Positions 1-8,353 are shown, counted from the stretch's first letter. The stretch: 64,000 nucleotides of DNA from Arthrobacter gallicola (GCF_014836775.1 NZ_JACSQD010000001.1:865681-929680), one strand, 5' to 3'. Translations and numbers: made by a program. Notes: generated by a model from the letters alone, not told the origin.

Positions 1-162
1 ATGCAGTGCGGCGGCCAGCTCCACGGCAGCCGCCGGCGGGGGCAACCGCTCCAGCGCGGTGGGGTCAACTCCGGGCGCTGTGGTGAGCAGGGTGTCGGAG
101 GCAGCTTCCAGGGCGGGAAGCCGGACCAGGTCCGCGGGGGTTGCGGTCCGGATGGAAGGCAT
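1..162 (-). CDS. GNAT-family N-acetyltransferase, N-terminal part only (cut by window edge)
   Basis: On the minus strand an ATG at 162-160 opens a frame that stays open for 54 codons to the window edge. It begins MPSIRTATPADLVRLPALEA, which is the usual beta1-alpha1 start of GNAT acetyltransferases (I-R-x-A-T-x-x-D). The acetyl-CoA binding motif would lie outside the window, so substrate cannot be said. Its start overlaps the stop of the upstream hydrolase-like gene as TGATG, so the two are probably translated from one message. The family call rests on the N-terminus only. Confidence 0.6.
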   Translation of the reverse strand, partial: MPSIRTATPADLVRLPALEAASDTLLTTAPGVDPTALERLPPPAAAVELAAALH

Positions 163-875
163 CAGCCGGCCGCTGCCGCTGTGGCTGGCTGACTGCCGGC
201 AAGGAACCCGCTGATCGCTTCCTGCCCCGCGTCCGTGTCCTGAGGGCGGTGGTTACCGCCGATGACCCGGTGGTCGGCACCCGTCGAGGCCAGGAACCCT
301 GCCACTTCTTCATACAGTGGCTCCCATCCACCGGTCAGGACGAGGGTGGGGACTCCCGGGACAATCTCCAGCGGTGCCTCCCACGGCGGTGACTGCATCC
401 GCTGCCGTGCCGCGGCGTAAGGATCTCCGTCGGCAGGAGCAGCCGCCTCCGCGGAGAACACCAGGCGGCGGTACTCGGCGGCGTACTCCTCGTCGCTGAG
501 GAGCCGGGCATTGCTGAATAGCGCCTGCAGATGCTGACGGTGGGCCGAGGTGGCCGGCAGGTCACGGGTGAGTGAAAAAACTGCAGGCTCGCACAGGGTC
601 AGGGACCAGACGCGCTCCGGAGCCAGCACTGCCGCCAACATGGCGGAAATAGCGCCTTCGGCATGTGCGACGACGTGGCCTCCGGCACCGAGCGCTGCCA
701 GGACGGCGGCGGCATCGGCACGGTGATCGGTGGGAGCCGGCGGCAGATCCGGGCGGTAACCATGCCTGCGCAGGAACAGGGCGTCGTACCTGCCTGCCAG
801 GAAATGCTGCCGGGGCCACGCGGCGGCGCCAACGCGGCCGGCACCGTGCACAAAAACAACGCGTTGCTGAGCCAT
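162..875 (-). CDS. Alpha/beta-hydrolase-fold protein lacking the nucleophile serine
   Basis: A 237-residue protein with an alpha/beta-hydrolase layout: an early strand plus HG oxyanion turn (VVFVHGAG, residues 6-13), a helix-rich centre, and a late GGNH segment where the catalytic histidine normally lies. At the nucleophile elbow the sequence reads VVAHAEGA, so the G-x-S-x-G serine is replaced by alanine (codon GCC). Either the protein is not a classical serine hydrolase or it is a non-catalytic member of the fold. It lies 33 bases after the Nudix-like gene and overlaps the GNAT gene start by one base, so the three probably form an operon. No substrate can be inferred. Confidence 0.75.
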   Translation of the reverse strand: MAQQRVVFVHGAGRVGAAAWPRQHFLAGRYDALFLRRHGYRPDLPPAPTDHRADAAAVLAALGAGGHVVAHAEGAISAMLAAVLAPERVWSLTLCEPAVFSLTRDLPATSAHRQHLQALFSNARLLSDEEYAAEYRRLVFSAEAAAPADGDPYAAARQRMQSPPWEAPLEIVPGVPTLVLTGGWEPLYEEVAGFLASTGADHRVIGGNHRPQDTDAGQEAISGFLAGSQPATAAAAG

Positions 876-908
876 TCAAACAGCGTATCGCCGCTGGGCC
901 GGGGCGGT

Positions 909-1457
909 TTACCCCAGCAGGTGTGACACTTCCGGCAGGCGCGGCATCAGAGCCGGAGCACCGGTGGGGCGGGGAACGTCCACCGTGGTGGCGTGTCCGT
1001 CCACCAGCTCCGCCACCCCCTGCATTTCCAAGGCGCGCAGGCCCGCTGCCAGGCGGGCTGCCTCCGGTGCGTCGAGCAGCCGTGTGCAGTCCGCTGCGGG
1101 AAGAAATCTGGCCTGGAGAGAACCACCCGCGGCACGGAACTCGCTGGTGGCGGCGGCGATCGAACCGCCGTCGTAGACAAAGGACAAGGCGCCGCCGTCC
1201 TGCGCAGGCACCACAGAACAGTCGAACACAAGCATCCTGCCGGCCTGGACCCGGTCCCCCAGCACAGCCGAGGCTTCCCGGGCGGCTGCCGAGCGCGGGT
1301 CTTCCCCGGATTTGACCACTCCACCGGGCAGCGCCCAGGGGCCGTTGCCGGCACGCACTATCAGGATTCCGCCGGAGCCGTCCCGGAGCAGCAGCGAGGT
1401 GTCCACCCGGCGCCGGAACACACTGCCATAGAAGCGTGTCAGTCCCTGTCCTGCCAA
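909..1457 (-). CDS. Nudix-fold protein with incomplete Nudix box
   Basis: A 182-residue protein with the Nudix fold pattern: an N-terminal strand pair (VDTSLLLRD), WALPGG, then the box region. The consensus G-x5-E-x7-R-E-U-x-E-E-x-G-U is matched up to G-VVKSG-E-DPRSAAA-RE (about residues 45-60), but the metal-binding E-E pair is replaced by Ala-Val in REASAVLGD. Hydrolysis of a nucleoside diphosphate derivative is therefore doubtful. The 182-residue length and the C-terminal extension past the fold are longer than MutT. It is the first gene of a probable three-gene minus-strand operon with the hydrolase-like and GNAT genes. Function unknown. Confidence 0.75.
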   Translation of the reverse strand: MAGQGLTRFYGSVFRRRVDTSLLLRDGSGGILIVRAGNGPWALPGGVVKSGEDPRSAAAREASAVLGDRVQAGRMLVFDCSVVPAQDGGALSFVYDGGSIAAATSEFRAAGGSLQARFLPAADCTRLLDAPEAARLAAGLRALEMQGVAELVDGHATTVDVPRPTGAPALMPRLPEVSHLLG

Positions 1458-1507
1458 AGCCTGCCCTCCGCACCGGTGGTTACTGCGTGAATTCGCAGAA
1501 GCCTATC

Positions 1508-1537
1508 CTGTGCGCCGGAGCGAATGCCGGCGCACAG
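1508..1537. terminator. Stem-loop downstream of ffh
   Basis: An 11-base perfect inverted repeat (CTGTGCGCCGG at 1508-1518 and its complement at 1527-1537) with an 8-base loop lies just past the ffh stop codon. No T-run follows on the ffh strand, so it may end or protect the transcript rather than be a classical intrinsic terminator. Confidence 0.5.
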
Positions 1538-1557
1538 CCACAGCCGTTACCGGGAGC

Positions 1558-3141
1558 TTACTTGCCGAGGAATTTCTCGAAGCCCTTCGGCAGGTTCAGT
1601 GAGGAGGGATCGAAGTCGCCGCCCTGCGCTCCGAAAGCGGAGCCGGCGGGCAGGGACTTGCGGGCACCGGCGCGCCGGGCCTCCGCTTCGGCCAGCTCCT
1701 GGGCGGCCTTGGCCGGGTTGCCGGAGCGGGCCTTCTTCTTGCCCTTGGCAGCCTGCTGCTTCTTGCGTCCGCCGCTGAAGCCACCCGGGCCGGCCATTCC
1801 CGGCATTCCGGGAATACCGCCGCCGGCAGCCATTTTCTTCATCATCTTCTGGGCCTGCGCAAAGCGTTCCAGCAGACCGTTCACTTCGGAGACGTGGACA
1901 CCGGAGCCGCGGGCGATCCGGGCGCGCCGGGAGCCGTTAATGATCTTCGGGGCAACCCGCTCGTGCGGCGTCATGGAACGGACGATTGCTTCGACGCGGT
2001 CGATTTCGCGCTCGTCGAAGTTTTCCAGCTGCTCACGCATGCCGGCTGCGCCGGGCATCATCATGAGCATCTTCTTCATGGAGCCCATGTTGCGCAGCTG
2101 CTGCATCTGCGCGAGGAAGTCGTCGAGGGTGAAGTCCTCCTGGTCGGCGAACTTCTTCGCCATGCGGGCGGCTTCGTCCTTGTCCCAGGACTTCTCCGCC
2201 TGCTCAATGAGCGTGAGGATGTCGCCCATATCCAGGATGCGGCTGGCCATGCGGTCCGGGTGGAAGACTTCGAAGTCCTTCAGGCCTTCACCGGTGGACG
2301 CGAACATCACGGGCTTGCCGGTGACGGACGCTACGGAGAGCGCGGCACCGCCGCGGGCATCGCCGTCGAGCTTTGTGAGGACGACGCCGGTGAAGTTCAC
2401 GCCTTCGTTGAACGCCTGCGCGGTGGCGACGGCATCCTGGCCGATCATCGCGTCAATGACGAAGAGGACCTCGTCCGGAGTGATCGCGGCGCGGATGTCT
2501 GCTGCCTGCTGCATCAGTTCCGCGTCAACGCCCAGGCGTCCGGCGGTGTCGACAATAACGATGTCGTGCAGCTTGGTCCGGGCTTCCTCCACACCCTGGC
2601 GGGCGACGGTAACCGGATCTCCCGTTGCGGCTTCGAACTCGGAGCTCACGCCCGGGTGGGGTGCGTAGACCGGAACACCGGCGCGTTCGCCGTTGACCTG
2701 CAGCTGCTTGACGGCGTTGGGGCGCTGGAGGTCGGCGGCGACCAGCAGCGGGCTGTGGCCCTGGTCCTTGAGGTAGCGCGAAAGCTTGCCGGCCAGCGTC
2801 GTCTTACCGGCGCCCTGGAGGCCCGCGAGCATGATGACGGTCGGGGGGTTCTTCGCGAAGGTGAGGCGGCGGGTCTGTCCGCCCAGGATGCCGACGAGTT
2901 CTTCGTTGACGATCTTGACGACCTGCTGGCCCGGGTTCAGGGCCTGCGACACCTCGGAGCCCAGGGCACGTTCCTTGACCGAAGCGGTGAAGCTGCGGAC
3001 TACGGGGACGGCGACGTCGGCATCGAGGAGGGCGCGGCGGATTTCCCGCACTGTGGCATCGACGTCGGCTTCGCTCAGCCGCCCCTTCCCACGCAGGTTC
3101 TTGAACGTGGAAGTCAACCGGTCAGACAGTGAATTGAACAC
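1558..3141 (-). CDS. ffh: Signal recognition particle GTPase Ffh
   Basis: 527-residue Ffh (SRP54). It binds signal sequences with 4.5S RNA and hands ribosomes to FtsY at the membrane. Seen in order: N domain (residues 1-90), G domain with the P-loop GLQGAGKT at about 107-114, DTAGR, TKLDGDARGG, and a methionine-rich M domain (MKKMLMMMPG) with the conserved RRARIARGSG helix. The C-terminus carries a glycine/lysine-rich tail common in actinobacteria. The GTG at 3141 is chosen because FNSLSDRL is the family N-terminus and GAAAGAAG lies about 10 bases before it; the upstream extension of the open frame is not family-like. Confidence 0.97.
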   Translation of the reverse strand: MFNSLSDRLTSTFKNLRGKGRLSEADVDATVREIRRALLDADVAVPVVRSFTASVKERALGSEVSQALNPGQQVVKIVNEELVGILGGQTRRLTFAKNPPTVIMLAGLQGAGKTTLAGKLSRYLKDQGHSPLLVAADLQRPNAVKQLQVNGERAGVPVYAPHPGVSSEFEAATGDPVTVARQGVEEARTKLHDIVIVDTAGRLGVDAELMQQAADIRAAITPDEVLFVIDAMIGQDAVATAQAFNEGVNFTGVVLTKLDGDARGGAALSVASVTGKPVMFASTGEGLKDFEVFHPDRMASRILDMGDILTLIEQAEKSWDKDEAARMAKKFADQEDFTLDDFLAQMQQLRNMGSMKKMLMMMPGAAGMREQLENFDEREIDRVEAIVRSMTPHERVAPKIINGSRRARIARGSGVHVSEVNGLLERFAQAQKMMKKMAAGGGIPGMPGMAGPGGFSGGRKKQQAAKGKKKARSGNPAKAAQELAEAEARRAGARKSLPAGSAFGAQGGDFDPSSLNLPKGFEKFLGK

Positions 3142-3302
3142 GCGCTGCGCACTTCTTTCATCAGGTAGTTCGCCATGTTTGCCAGGCCCAGCTGTTAAGG
3201 GTACCAAGCGCCGGTGGGTATTGGCCGCACGGTTCTTCTCTTCCTCCCGCCGGCGGGGAGGTTGCGGCACACCCAGCCATTCCTGGTCTTTGCAGCCAAA
3301 CG

Positions 3303-3341
3303 AAGGAACCGCCCGGCTGGATGGCAGCCGGACGGTTCCTT
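3303..3341. terminator. Intrinsic terminator after glnK
   Basis: Arms 3303-3318 and 3326-3341 pair with one mismatch around a 7-base loop. The stem lies 25 bases beyond the glnK stop on the minus strand, and the transcript continues with CCTTCGTTT, a weak U-tract. It separates amtB-glnK from ffh. Confidence 0.7.
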
Positions 3342-3365
3342 TCTCAGATGCCCTGTGGGTGGAAG

Positions 3366-3704
3366 CTAGAGAGCGGAGTCGCCCCGTTCACCGGTGCGGA
3401 CGCGCAGTGCCTCTTCGACGTTGGTCACCCACACCTTGCCGTCGCCGGCGCGGCCGGTGTTGGCGGTGGAAACCAGCACGTCCACAATGTCGCTGACCCA
3501 TTCGTTGGCGGCCAGGACTTCGACGCGGATCTTGGGCAGCAGGTCCACGGTGTACTCCGCGCCGCGGTAAACCTCGGTGTGGCCGCGCTGACGGCCGTAG
3601 CCGTTGGCCTGGCTGACCGTCAGCCCCTGGACGCCGTAGCTTTCCAGTGCGCCGCGGATTGAGTCGAACTTCTCGGGCCGGACGATTGCGGTGACAAGTT
3701 TCAT
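3366..3704 (-). CDS. glnK: PII nitrogen regulatory protein GlnK
   Basis: 112-residue PII signal protein, the full family length. Trimeric PII senses 2-oxoglutarate, ATP and ADP and plugs AmtB when nitrogen is plentiful. The T-loop is intact with Tyr46 and Tyr51 in EVYRGAEYTVD; Tyr51 is the residue adenylylated in actinobacteria. The C-loop region (VWVTNVEEALRVRTGERG) is also present. Its start overlaps the amtB stop as ATGA, so the two are translationally coupled, as in most amtB-glnK pairs. No adenylyltransferase gene (glnD) follows here, unlike the amtB-glnK-glnD order of Streptomyces. Confidence 0.96.
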   Translation of the reverse strand: MKLVTAIVRPEKFDSIRGALESYGVQGLTVSQANGYGRQRGHTEVYRGAEYTVDLLPKIRVEVLAANEWVSDIVDVLVSTANTGRAGDGKVWVTNVEEALRVRTGERGDSAL

Positions 3705-4996
3705 GAGTTGACGCTCTCCTTGCTGGCTGCGGGTGCGGTTTCGGCGGCCGGGCGGAACGAGCCGCCGACGCCAACTCCGCCGAGTTCGTAGGCGCTCTCA
3801 GCATGTTCGCTGAGGTCAACGCCGGTGATTTCCTGTTCCTCGGAGACCCGGAAGCCAATGGTCTTGTGAATTGCGAGACCGATGATCAGGGTCATCACGG
3901 CCGAGAAGATGACGGCCACGATCGTCGCGGCGAGCTGGGCACCGAGCTGGGCGAATCCGCCGCCGTAGAACAGTCCGCCGCCGGCGCCGTCGACCGGAAG
4001 GGCGATGAATCCCAGCGCCACAGTTCCGATCAGACCGGCTACCAGGTGGACCCCCACAACATCCAGGGAATCGTCGTAGCCGAGCTTGTACTTCAGTCCG
4101 ACGGCGAGCGCCGCCACGATGCCGGCCACCAGGCCGAGCCCGAGTGCCCCCGCGGGGCTGACGCTGGCACAGGCCGGCGTGATCGCTACCAGGCCGGCGA
4201 CGATGCCCGACGCCGCACCCAGGGAGGTGGGGCGGCCGTCCCGGATCCGTTCGGTGAGCAGCCAGCCAATCATCGCCGCTGCGGGTGCAGCCAGGGTATT
4301 GACCCAGATCAGCCCGGCCTCCTCCGCGGTGCCGGCAGCACCGCCGTTGAAGCCGAACCAGCCGAACCACAGCAGTGCCGCTCCCAGCATCACGAAGGGA
4401 ATGTTGTGCGGACGGTGGCTGGGATCCGTTCCAAAGCCCCGGCGTTTGCCGATGATCAGGGCCAGGACCAGGGCTGCGACACCGGCGTTGATGTGCACCA
4501 CGGTTCCGCCGGCGAAGTCGATGGCTTCACCGACCACGGAGCCGACGGCGCCGTCGGCACCGAGCAGGCCGCCGCCCCAGACCATAAATGCCAGCGGGCA
4601 GTAGACCAGGGTGACCCAGACCGGGACGAAAACGGCCCAGGCGCTGAACTTCGCCCGATCGGCGATGGCGCCGCTGATCAGTGCCACGGTGATGATCGCG
4701 AACGTAGCCCCGAAGCCGGCGCTGATCATGTCCTCGGTACCGATCAGGTCCTCAAGCCCGAATGAGGCAAAGGGGCTGCCGAACAGGCCGGCGACACCTT
4801 CCCCGCCCGTCATGGAAAATCCCCAGAGAACCCAGACGACGCCGACCAGCCCGATCGACACAAAGCTCATCATCATCATGTTCAGTGCCGCTTTGGCCCG
4901 GGTCATACCGCCGTAAAAGAATGCCACTCCGGGGGTCATGAGCAGCACCAGGGCCGCCGATACCATCACCCAGACGTGACCTGCTGACAGATCCAT
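3701..4996 (-). CDS. amtB: Ammonium transporter AmtB
   Basis: 431-residue Amt/Rh channel that conducts ammonium/ammonia into the cell as a trimer. The sequence is hydrophobic throughout, with the expected eleven or so membrane helices. The twin pore histidines are visible in VHINAG (about 165) and VHLVAG (about 315), matching His168 and His318 of the E. coli protein. MTPGVAFFYGG near the N-terminus is the Amt signature. The ATG at 4996 (MDLSAGHVW) is chosen because helix 1 starts directly after it; the longer open frame adds a non-family leader. A GlnR-type box lies at 5120-5146 upstream. glnK overlaps its stop. Confidence 0.95.
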   Translation of the reverse strand: MDLSAGHVWVMVSAALVLLMTPGVAFFYGGMTRAKAALNMMMMSFVSIGLVGVVWVLWGFSMTGGEGVAGLFGSPFASFGLEDLIGTEDMISAGFGATFAIITVALISGAIADRAKFSAWAVFVPVWVTLVYCPLAFMVWGGGLLGADGAVGSVVGEAIDFAGGTVVHINAGVAALVLALIIGKRRGFGTDPSHRPHNIPFVMLGAALLWFGWFGFNGGAAGTAEEAGLIWVNTLAAPAAAMIGWLLTERIRDGRPTSLGAASGIVAGLVAITPACASVSPAGALGLGLVAGIVAALAVGLKYKLGYDDSLDVVGVHLVAGLIGTVALGFIALPVDGAGGGLFYGGGFAQLGAQLAATIVAVIFSAVMTLIIGLAIHKTIGFRVSEEQEITGVDLSEHAESAYELGGVGVGGSFRPAAETAPAASKESVNS

Positions 4997-5119
4997 CTCC
5001 ACGTCCTTCCACGATCCGCGGGCATCTCCCGCGTAGAGAACTCTGCCGGGGCGAGGTTTCGGCATTCGGCCGGATCCATTGCCGGCAGATTACAAAGCGC
5101 CCCGCTGCGTAAAACCGCG

Positions 5120-5146
5120 GTGACGGGAAGGTTTCGCTGAGGTTAC
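5120..5146 (-). promoter_or_regulatory. GlnR-type operator upstream of amtB
   Basis: Read toward amtB the site is GTAAC, six bases, GAAAC, six bases, GTCAC. This matches the actinobacterial GlnR consensus gTnAC-n6-GaAAC-n6-GTnAC at every specified position and spacing. A -10-like TGTAAT sits on the same strand near 5090-5096, about 40 bases downstream of the box centre, a geometry that suits activation. The box also lies about 100 bases upstream of the divergent glycosidase gene, so an effect on that gene is possible. The match is seen; the binding is inferred. Confidence 0.8.
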
Positions 5147-5244
5147 TCCGGCCCTGAACCGCCGGGCGTGCTGCGTCACAGGACAGTTCACGGCCGCGGC
5201 TAGGATGTTCCCTGAGTCTCACTACCCCCGGAGGAATATCCCCC

Positions 5245-6954
5245 ATGCCTGATAACCCGCCCCTGCCCGGACGGACTTCGCCCGCCAGCCAGGACCCGCC
5301 ACGCCGGCGGCGCCGCCGGCCATCCCGCCCGGGACGGGCGAAATGGATAGCTGCCGGGACCGCCGCGGTTCTCCTGGCTGCAGGAGGAATCAGCATCCCG
5401 CTCCTCCTCGACGATTCTGCGGCGGCCCCGGCGCCGGTGCCGGCGGAGCCCGAAACCACCGCGGTGGCGGAAACCCCGCTCCCGCCGGAACCGGTTTTTA
5501 CCTACTACAACCAGATCGGTCCGCCCGAGGGATCTCCCCTGACGGCCGTGGAGCCGCTGGCGCTGACGGTGGGCACCCAGAAGACCGGAACCTCCCTGAC
5601 GGACGGGCTGGTGGGCCTGTCCCTGGAAGCCACCGACCTGGCGGATCCGGCTATGTCCGGTGAGAACCCGGAGATGGTCCAGTCGCTCACCGGCTTGGGC
5701 AAGCCCCTGCTGCGTTTCGGTGGAAACGCCGTGGACCGGCGGTTCTTCTGGACCTCCGCCGGCGAACCGGTTCCGAGCAACCTGACGGGGGACAAGGCGC
5801 ATCCCGTGCGCGCTGTCACCCCCGCTGACCTGGAACGGGTGAACACCCTGCTGCTGGCAGTGGATGGCTCCATCAACCTGACCGTTGATTTGGGTCATTA
5901 TGATCCTGCGCGAGCCGCCGACATGGCAGCCCATGCCTCCCGGATCTTCGGTGACCGGCTGGCGGGAATCACGGTGGGCAATGAGCCCAACGGCTACGCC
6001 AGCAACGGCCTGCGGGATTCCAAATGGACGGTTGACGACTACCTGACGGAATTGAAGGCGTACGCCCAGGCCATCTACGCGGCGGCGCCGGAGGTGAAGA
6101 TCATTGGTCCCGGCGTTTATGAGCAGTCCTGGTGGGCGCCGTTCGCGTCCGTGGACCTGCCGCAGGAAAAGATCTTCTCCTTCCACCACTATCCGCTTTC
6201 CAGCTGTGACGGGGCGAAGGATCCGGGTGGCGCGCCGGTCCTGGCGAACCTGATGAGCCAGAATATCCACGACCATGCCGACCGGTACCGCGGGGCCGCC
6301 CTGGAGCCCGCGTCGGCAGCGGGCCTGGAGACCTGGATCACCGAGACCGGAGTTTCGGCCTGCCCCGGCTCGAATGAAACCACCAAGACCCACGCCTCAG
6401 CACTCTGGGCAGCCGATTACGCCATCAGCGGCGCCCAGCTGGGTATCAGCCGCCTGAGTTTCCACAGTTCCCTGATCACCTGCAAGGGCGGGCCGCCCAT
6501 GTCTGCCATCTGCACCGGCGGCGAGTACCTGCAGCCCAACGGAGCCGTGGATGAACGCGCCAACTACTACGGGCTGTCCATGATCGCCGAAATGCAGCCC
6601 GGCGAGTTCCTGGCCGTGGAAGAGACCGGCGGCGGCCTGAGCCATGCCTACGCGGTACGCCATGCGGACGGCAGTGTCAGCGTGGTGCTGGTGAACGCCA
6701 ACAACCCGGAAACCGACGCACAGCTGAGCGTCAGCCTGAAGCTTCCCGGCCGCCCGCTCACCGCCGCGATGTCCCAGCTGACCGGTTCCTCCTACGCTTC
6801 GGAGGACAGCACCCTGATCGACGGGCAGCTTACGGAAGCCGTGCCCGTCAGCGAGCGCCTGACGCTCCCCGGGTTTGCCTACGGCTCGGAAACCCAGGAC
6901 TTTGTCCTGACCGCCGGCACGGTAACCGTCCTGAACTTCACGTTCCAGGAGTAA
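5245..6954 (+). CDS. Exported or anchored glycoside hydrolase, GH79-like
   Basis: 569 residues. An Arg/Pro-rich cytoplasmic head (1-35) precedes one hydrophobic helix (about 34-55), then an Ala/Pro/Glu linker to about 80, so the enzyme is secreted or tethered outside. The catalytic part is a TIM-barrel type: LLRFGGNAVDR, then VGNEPNG (about 243, acid/base Glu preceded by Asn as in clan GH-A), then WITETG (about 367, probable nucleophile Glu). This order resembles family GH79 (beta-glucuronidase/heparanase-like). A C-terminal beta-sandwich (about 450-569) ends the protein. GGAGG lies 10 bases before the ATG. It stands alone between the divergent amtB and convergent ftsY. Substrate unknown. Confidence 0.75.
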   Translation: MPDNPPLPGRTSPASQDPPRRRRRRPSRPGRAKWIAAGTAAVLLAAGGISIPLLLDDSAAAPAPVPAEPETTAVAETPLPPEPVFTYYNQIGPPEGSPLTAVEPLALTVGTQKTGTSLTDGLVGLSLEATDLADPAMSGENPEMVQSLTGLGKPLLRFGGNAVDRRFFWTSAGEPVPSNLTGDKAHPVRAVTPADLERVNTLLLAVDGSINLTVDLGHYDPARAADMAAHASRIFGDRLAGITVGNEPNGYASNGLRDSKWTVDDYLTELKAYAQAIYAAAPEVKIIGPGVYEQSWWAPFASVDLPQEKIFSFHHYPLSSCDGAKDPGGAPVLANLMSQNIHDHADRYRGAALEPASAAGLETWITETGVSACPGSNETTKTHASALWAADYAISGAQLGISRLSFHSSLITCKGGPPMSAICTGGEYLQPNGAVDERANYYGLSMIAEMQPGEFLAVEETGGGLSHAYAVRHADGSVSVVLVNANNPETDAQLSVSLKLPGRPLTAAMSQLTGSSYASEDSTLIDGQLTEAVPVSERLTLPGFAYGSETQDFVLTAGTVTVLNFTFQE

Positions 6955-6979
6955 CCGCACGGGCACCAGGTCCCGACCA

Positions 6980-7017
6980 AAAAGCTCCCCGCACCGGAAC
7001 CGGTGCGGGGAGCTTTT
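6980..7017. terminator. Bidirectional intrinsic terminator
   Basis: A perfect 18-base inverted repeat (6980-6997 and 7000-7017) with a 2-base loop and flanking A-run and T-run. It lies between the convergent glycosidase and ftsY genes and works as written on both strands. Confidence 0.93.
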
Positions 7018-7045
7018 GTGTTGCAAAGCTTGGGAAAGAAGGAGG

Positions 7046-8266
7046 TCAGGAGAGCAGCGCGTCCACGAACTCTTCGGCCTCGAAAGGTGCCAGATCGTCC
7101 GGGCCCTCGCCCAGGCCGACCAGCTTCACCGGCACACCCAGGGTGCGCTGGATAGCGACGACGATCCCGCCCTTGGCGGTTCCGTCCAGTTTGGTCAGCA
7201 CGATGCCGGTGATGTTGACGACCTCAGCGAAGACCTTCGCCTGGGTCAGCCCGTTCTGGCCGGTGGTGGCGTCCAGGACCAGAAGGACCTCGTCCACCTC
7301 GGCCTGCTTTTCGATGACGCGCTTGACCTTGCCAAGCTCGTCCATCAGGCCCACCTTGTTCTGCAGGCGCCCGGCGGTGTCGATCAGCACGGTGTCCACC
7401 TCGCCGTCGATCCCCGCCTTCACCGCTTCAAAGGCGACCGACGCCGGATCGGCGCCGTCGACGTCGGAGCGTACGGTCGGCACGCCCACGCGCTGGCCCC
7501 AGGTGGCCAGCTGCTCGGCGGCCGCGGCGCGGAAGGTATCCGCAGCGCCCAGGAGAACATCCTTATCCTCGGCGACGAGCACCCGGGCCAGCTTGCCGAC
7601 CGTTGTGGTCTTGCCGACGCCGTTGACGCCCACCACCATCACGACGGCGGGCTTGTCCGCGTGGCGTTCCACGGCCAGGGAACGGTCCATGGTGGGGTCC
7701 ACCAGCTTGATCAGCTCTTCGCGCAGCATCCCGCGGACTTCCTGCGGGTCGCGGCTGCCGGAAATACGCACCCGTTCGCGCAGCGCGTCCACCAGTTCCA
7801 TGGTGGGTTCGGTCCCGAGGTCTGCCAGCAGCAGTGTCTCCTCGATTTCCTCCCAGACGTCCTCATCAATCTTGTCGCTGGAGAGCAGCGCCAGCAGGGC
7901 CTTGCCCAGGGCGTTGTTGGACTTGGAGAGCCGGGCGCGCAGCCGGGCCAGCCGGCCCTGGACGGGTTCGGGGGTTTCCAGCGCCGGAGCGGTCGGGCGC
8001 GCCGGAGCTTCCTCCAGGTCCCGCAGGTCGTCGGGGACCGTGACGGCGGTGTCCGTCCCAGGCTCCGCCGTTCCCGGACGGTCCAGGACGGCGGTGCTGC
8101 CTCCGGGCTGGTCGTCGGCGTCGCGGGTCGTGGGGTACATGCCCTTGGGCGTACGCCGGGTGCGCACGAGCAGCGCCGCAATCGAACCGATCACGGCAAG
8201 CCCGATGACCACATAGATCACTATCGAAAGAGTCTCATTCACGCTTTCCAGCATGTCATACGCCAC
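7046..8266 (-). CDS. ftsY: Signal recognition particle receptor FtsY
   Basis: 406 residues. FtsY pairs its GTPase with Ffh to release cargo at the translocon. The N-terminus has a real transmembrane helix (about 13-35, IVIYVVIGLAVIGSIAALLV), the actinobacterial anchor, then a 65-residue acidic/Pro linker, the N domain and the G domain with GVNGVGKTTTVGKL near 215, DTAGRLQNK and LTKLDGTAKGG. The start may instead be the internal ATG five codons in (MLESVNETL). smc is the next-but-two gene on this strand, further upstream. Confidence 0.96.
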   Translation of the reverse strand: MAYDMLESVNETLSIVIYVVIGLAVIGSIAALLVRTRRTPKGMYPTTRDADDQPGGSTAVLDRPGTAEPGTDTAVTVPDDLRDLEEAPARPTAPALETPEPVQGRLARLRARLSKSNNALGKALLALLSSDKIDEDVWEEIEETLLLADLGTEPTMELVDALRERVRISGSRDPQEVRGMLREELIKLVDPTMDRSLAVERHADKPAVVMVVGVNGVGKTTTVGKLARVLVAEDKDVLLGAADTFRAAAAEQLATWGQRVGVPTVRSDVDGADPASVAFEAVKAGIDGEVDTVLIDTAGRLQNKVGLMDELGKVKRVIEKQAEVDEVLLVLDATTGQNGLTQAKVFAEVVNITGIVLTKLDGTAKGGIVVAIQRTLGVPVKLVGLGEGPDDLAPFEAEEFVDALLS

Positions 8267-8353
8267 AGCTGCGGGGCACCCGCCGCGGCCGGCGGGCGCA
8301 CCCCCGTCCGCCCCAGGCGGAACGGCGGAGGATTCTGCGAGAATCAGATCATC

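Noticed and set aside
1436..2668. Plus-strand frame of about 410 codons across ffh
   Set aside because: It lies antisense to ffh, is Ser/Ala/Arg-rich and has no family pattern; a shadow of G+C-rich codons.
3142..3365. Possible 4.5S RNA gene near ffh
   Set aside because: The gap has only the glnK terminator; no SRP RNA core hairpin with the GGAA-type loop was recognised.
7016..8353. Upstream extension of the MFS frame
   Set aside because: It is antisense to ftsY, and the membrane protein starts cleanly at 8354; the extension has no protein-like pattern.
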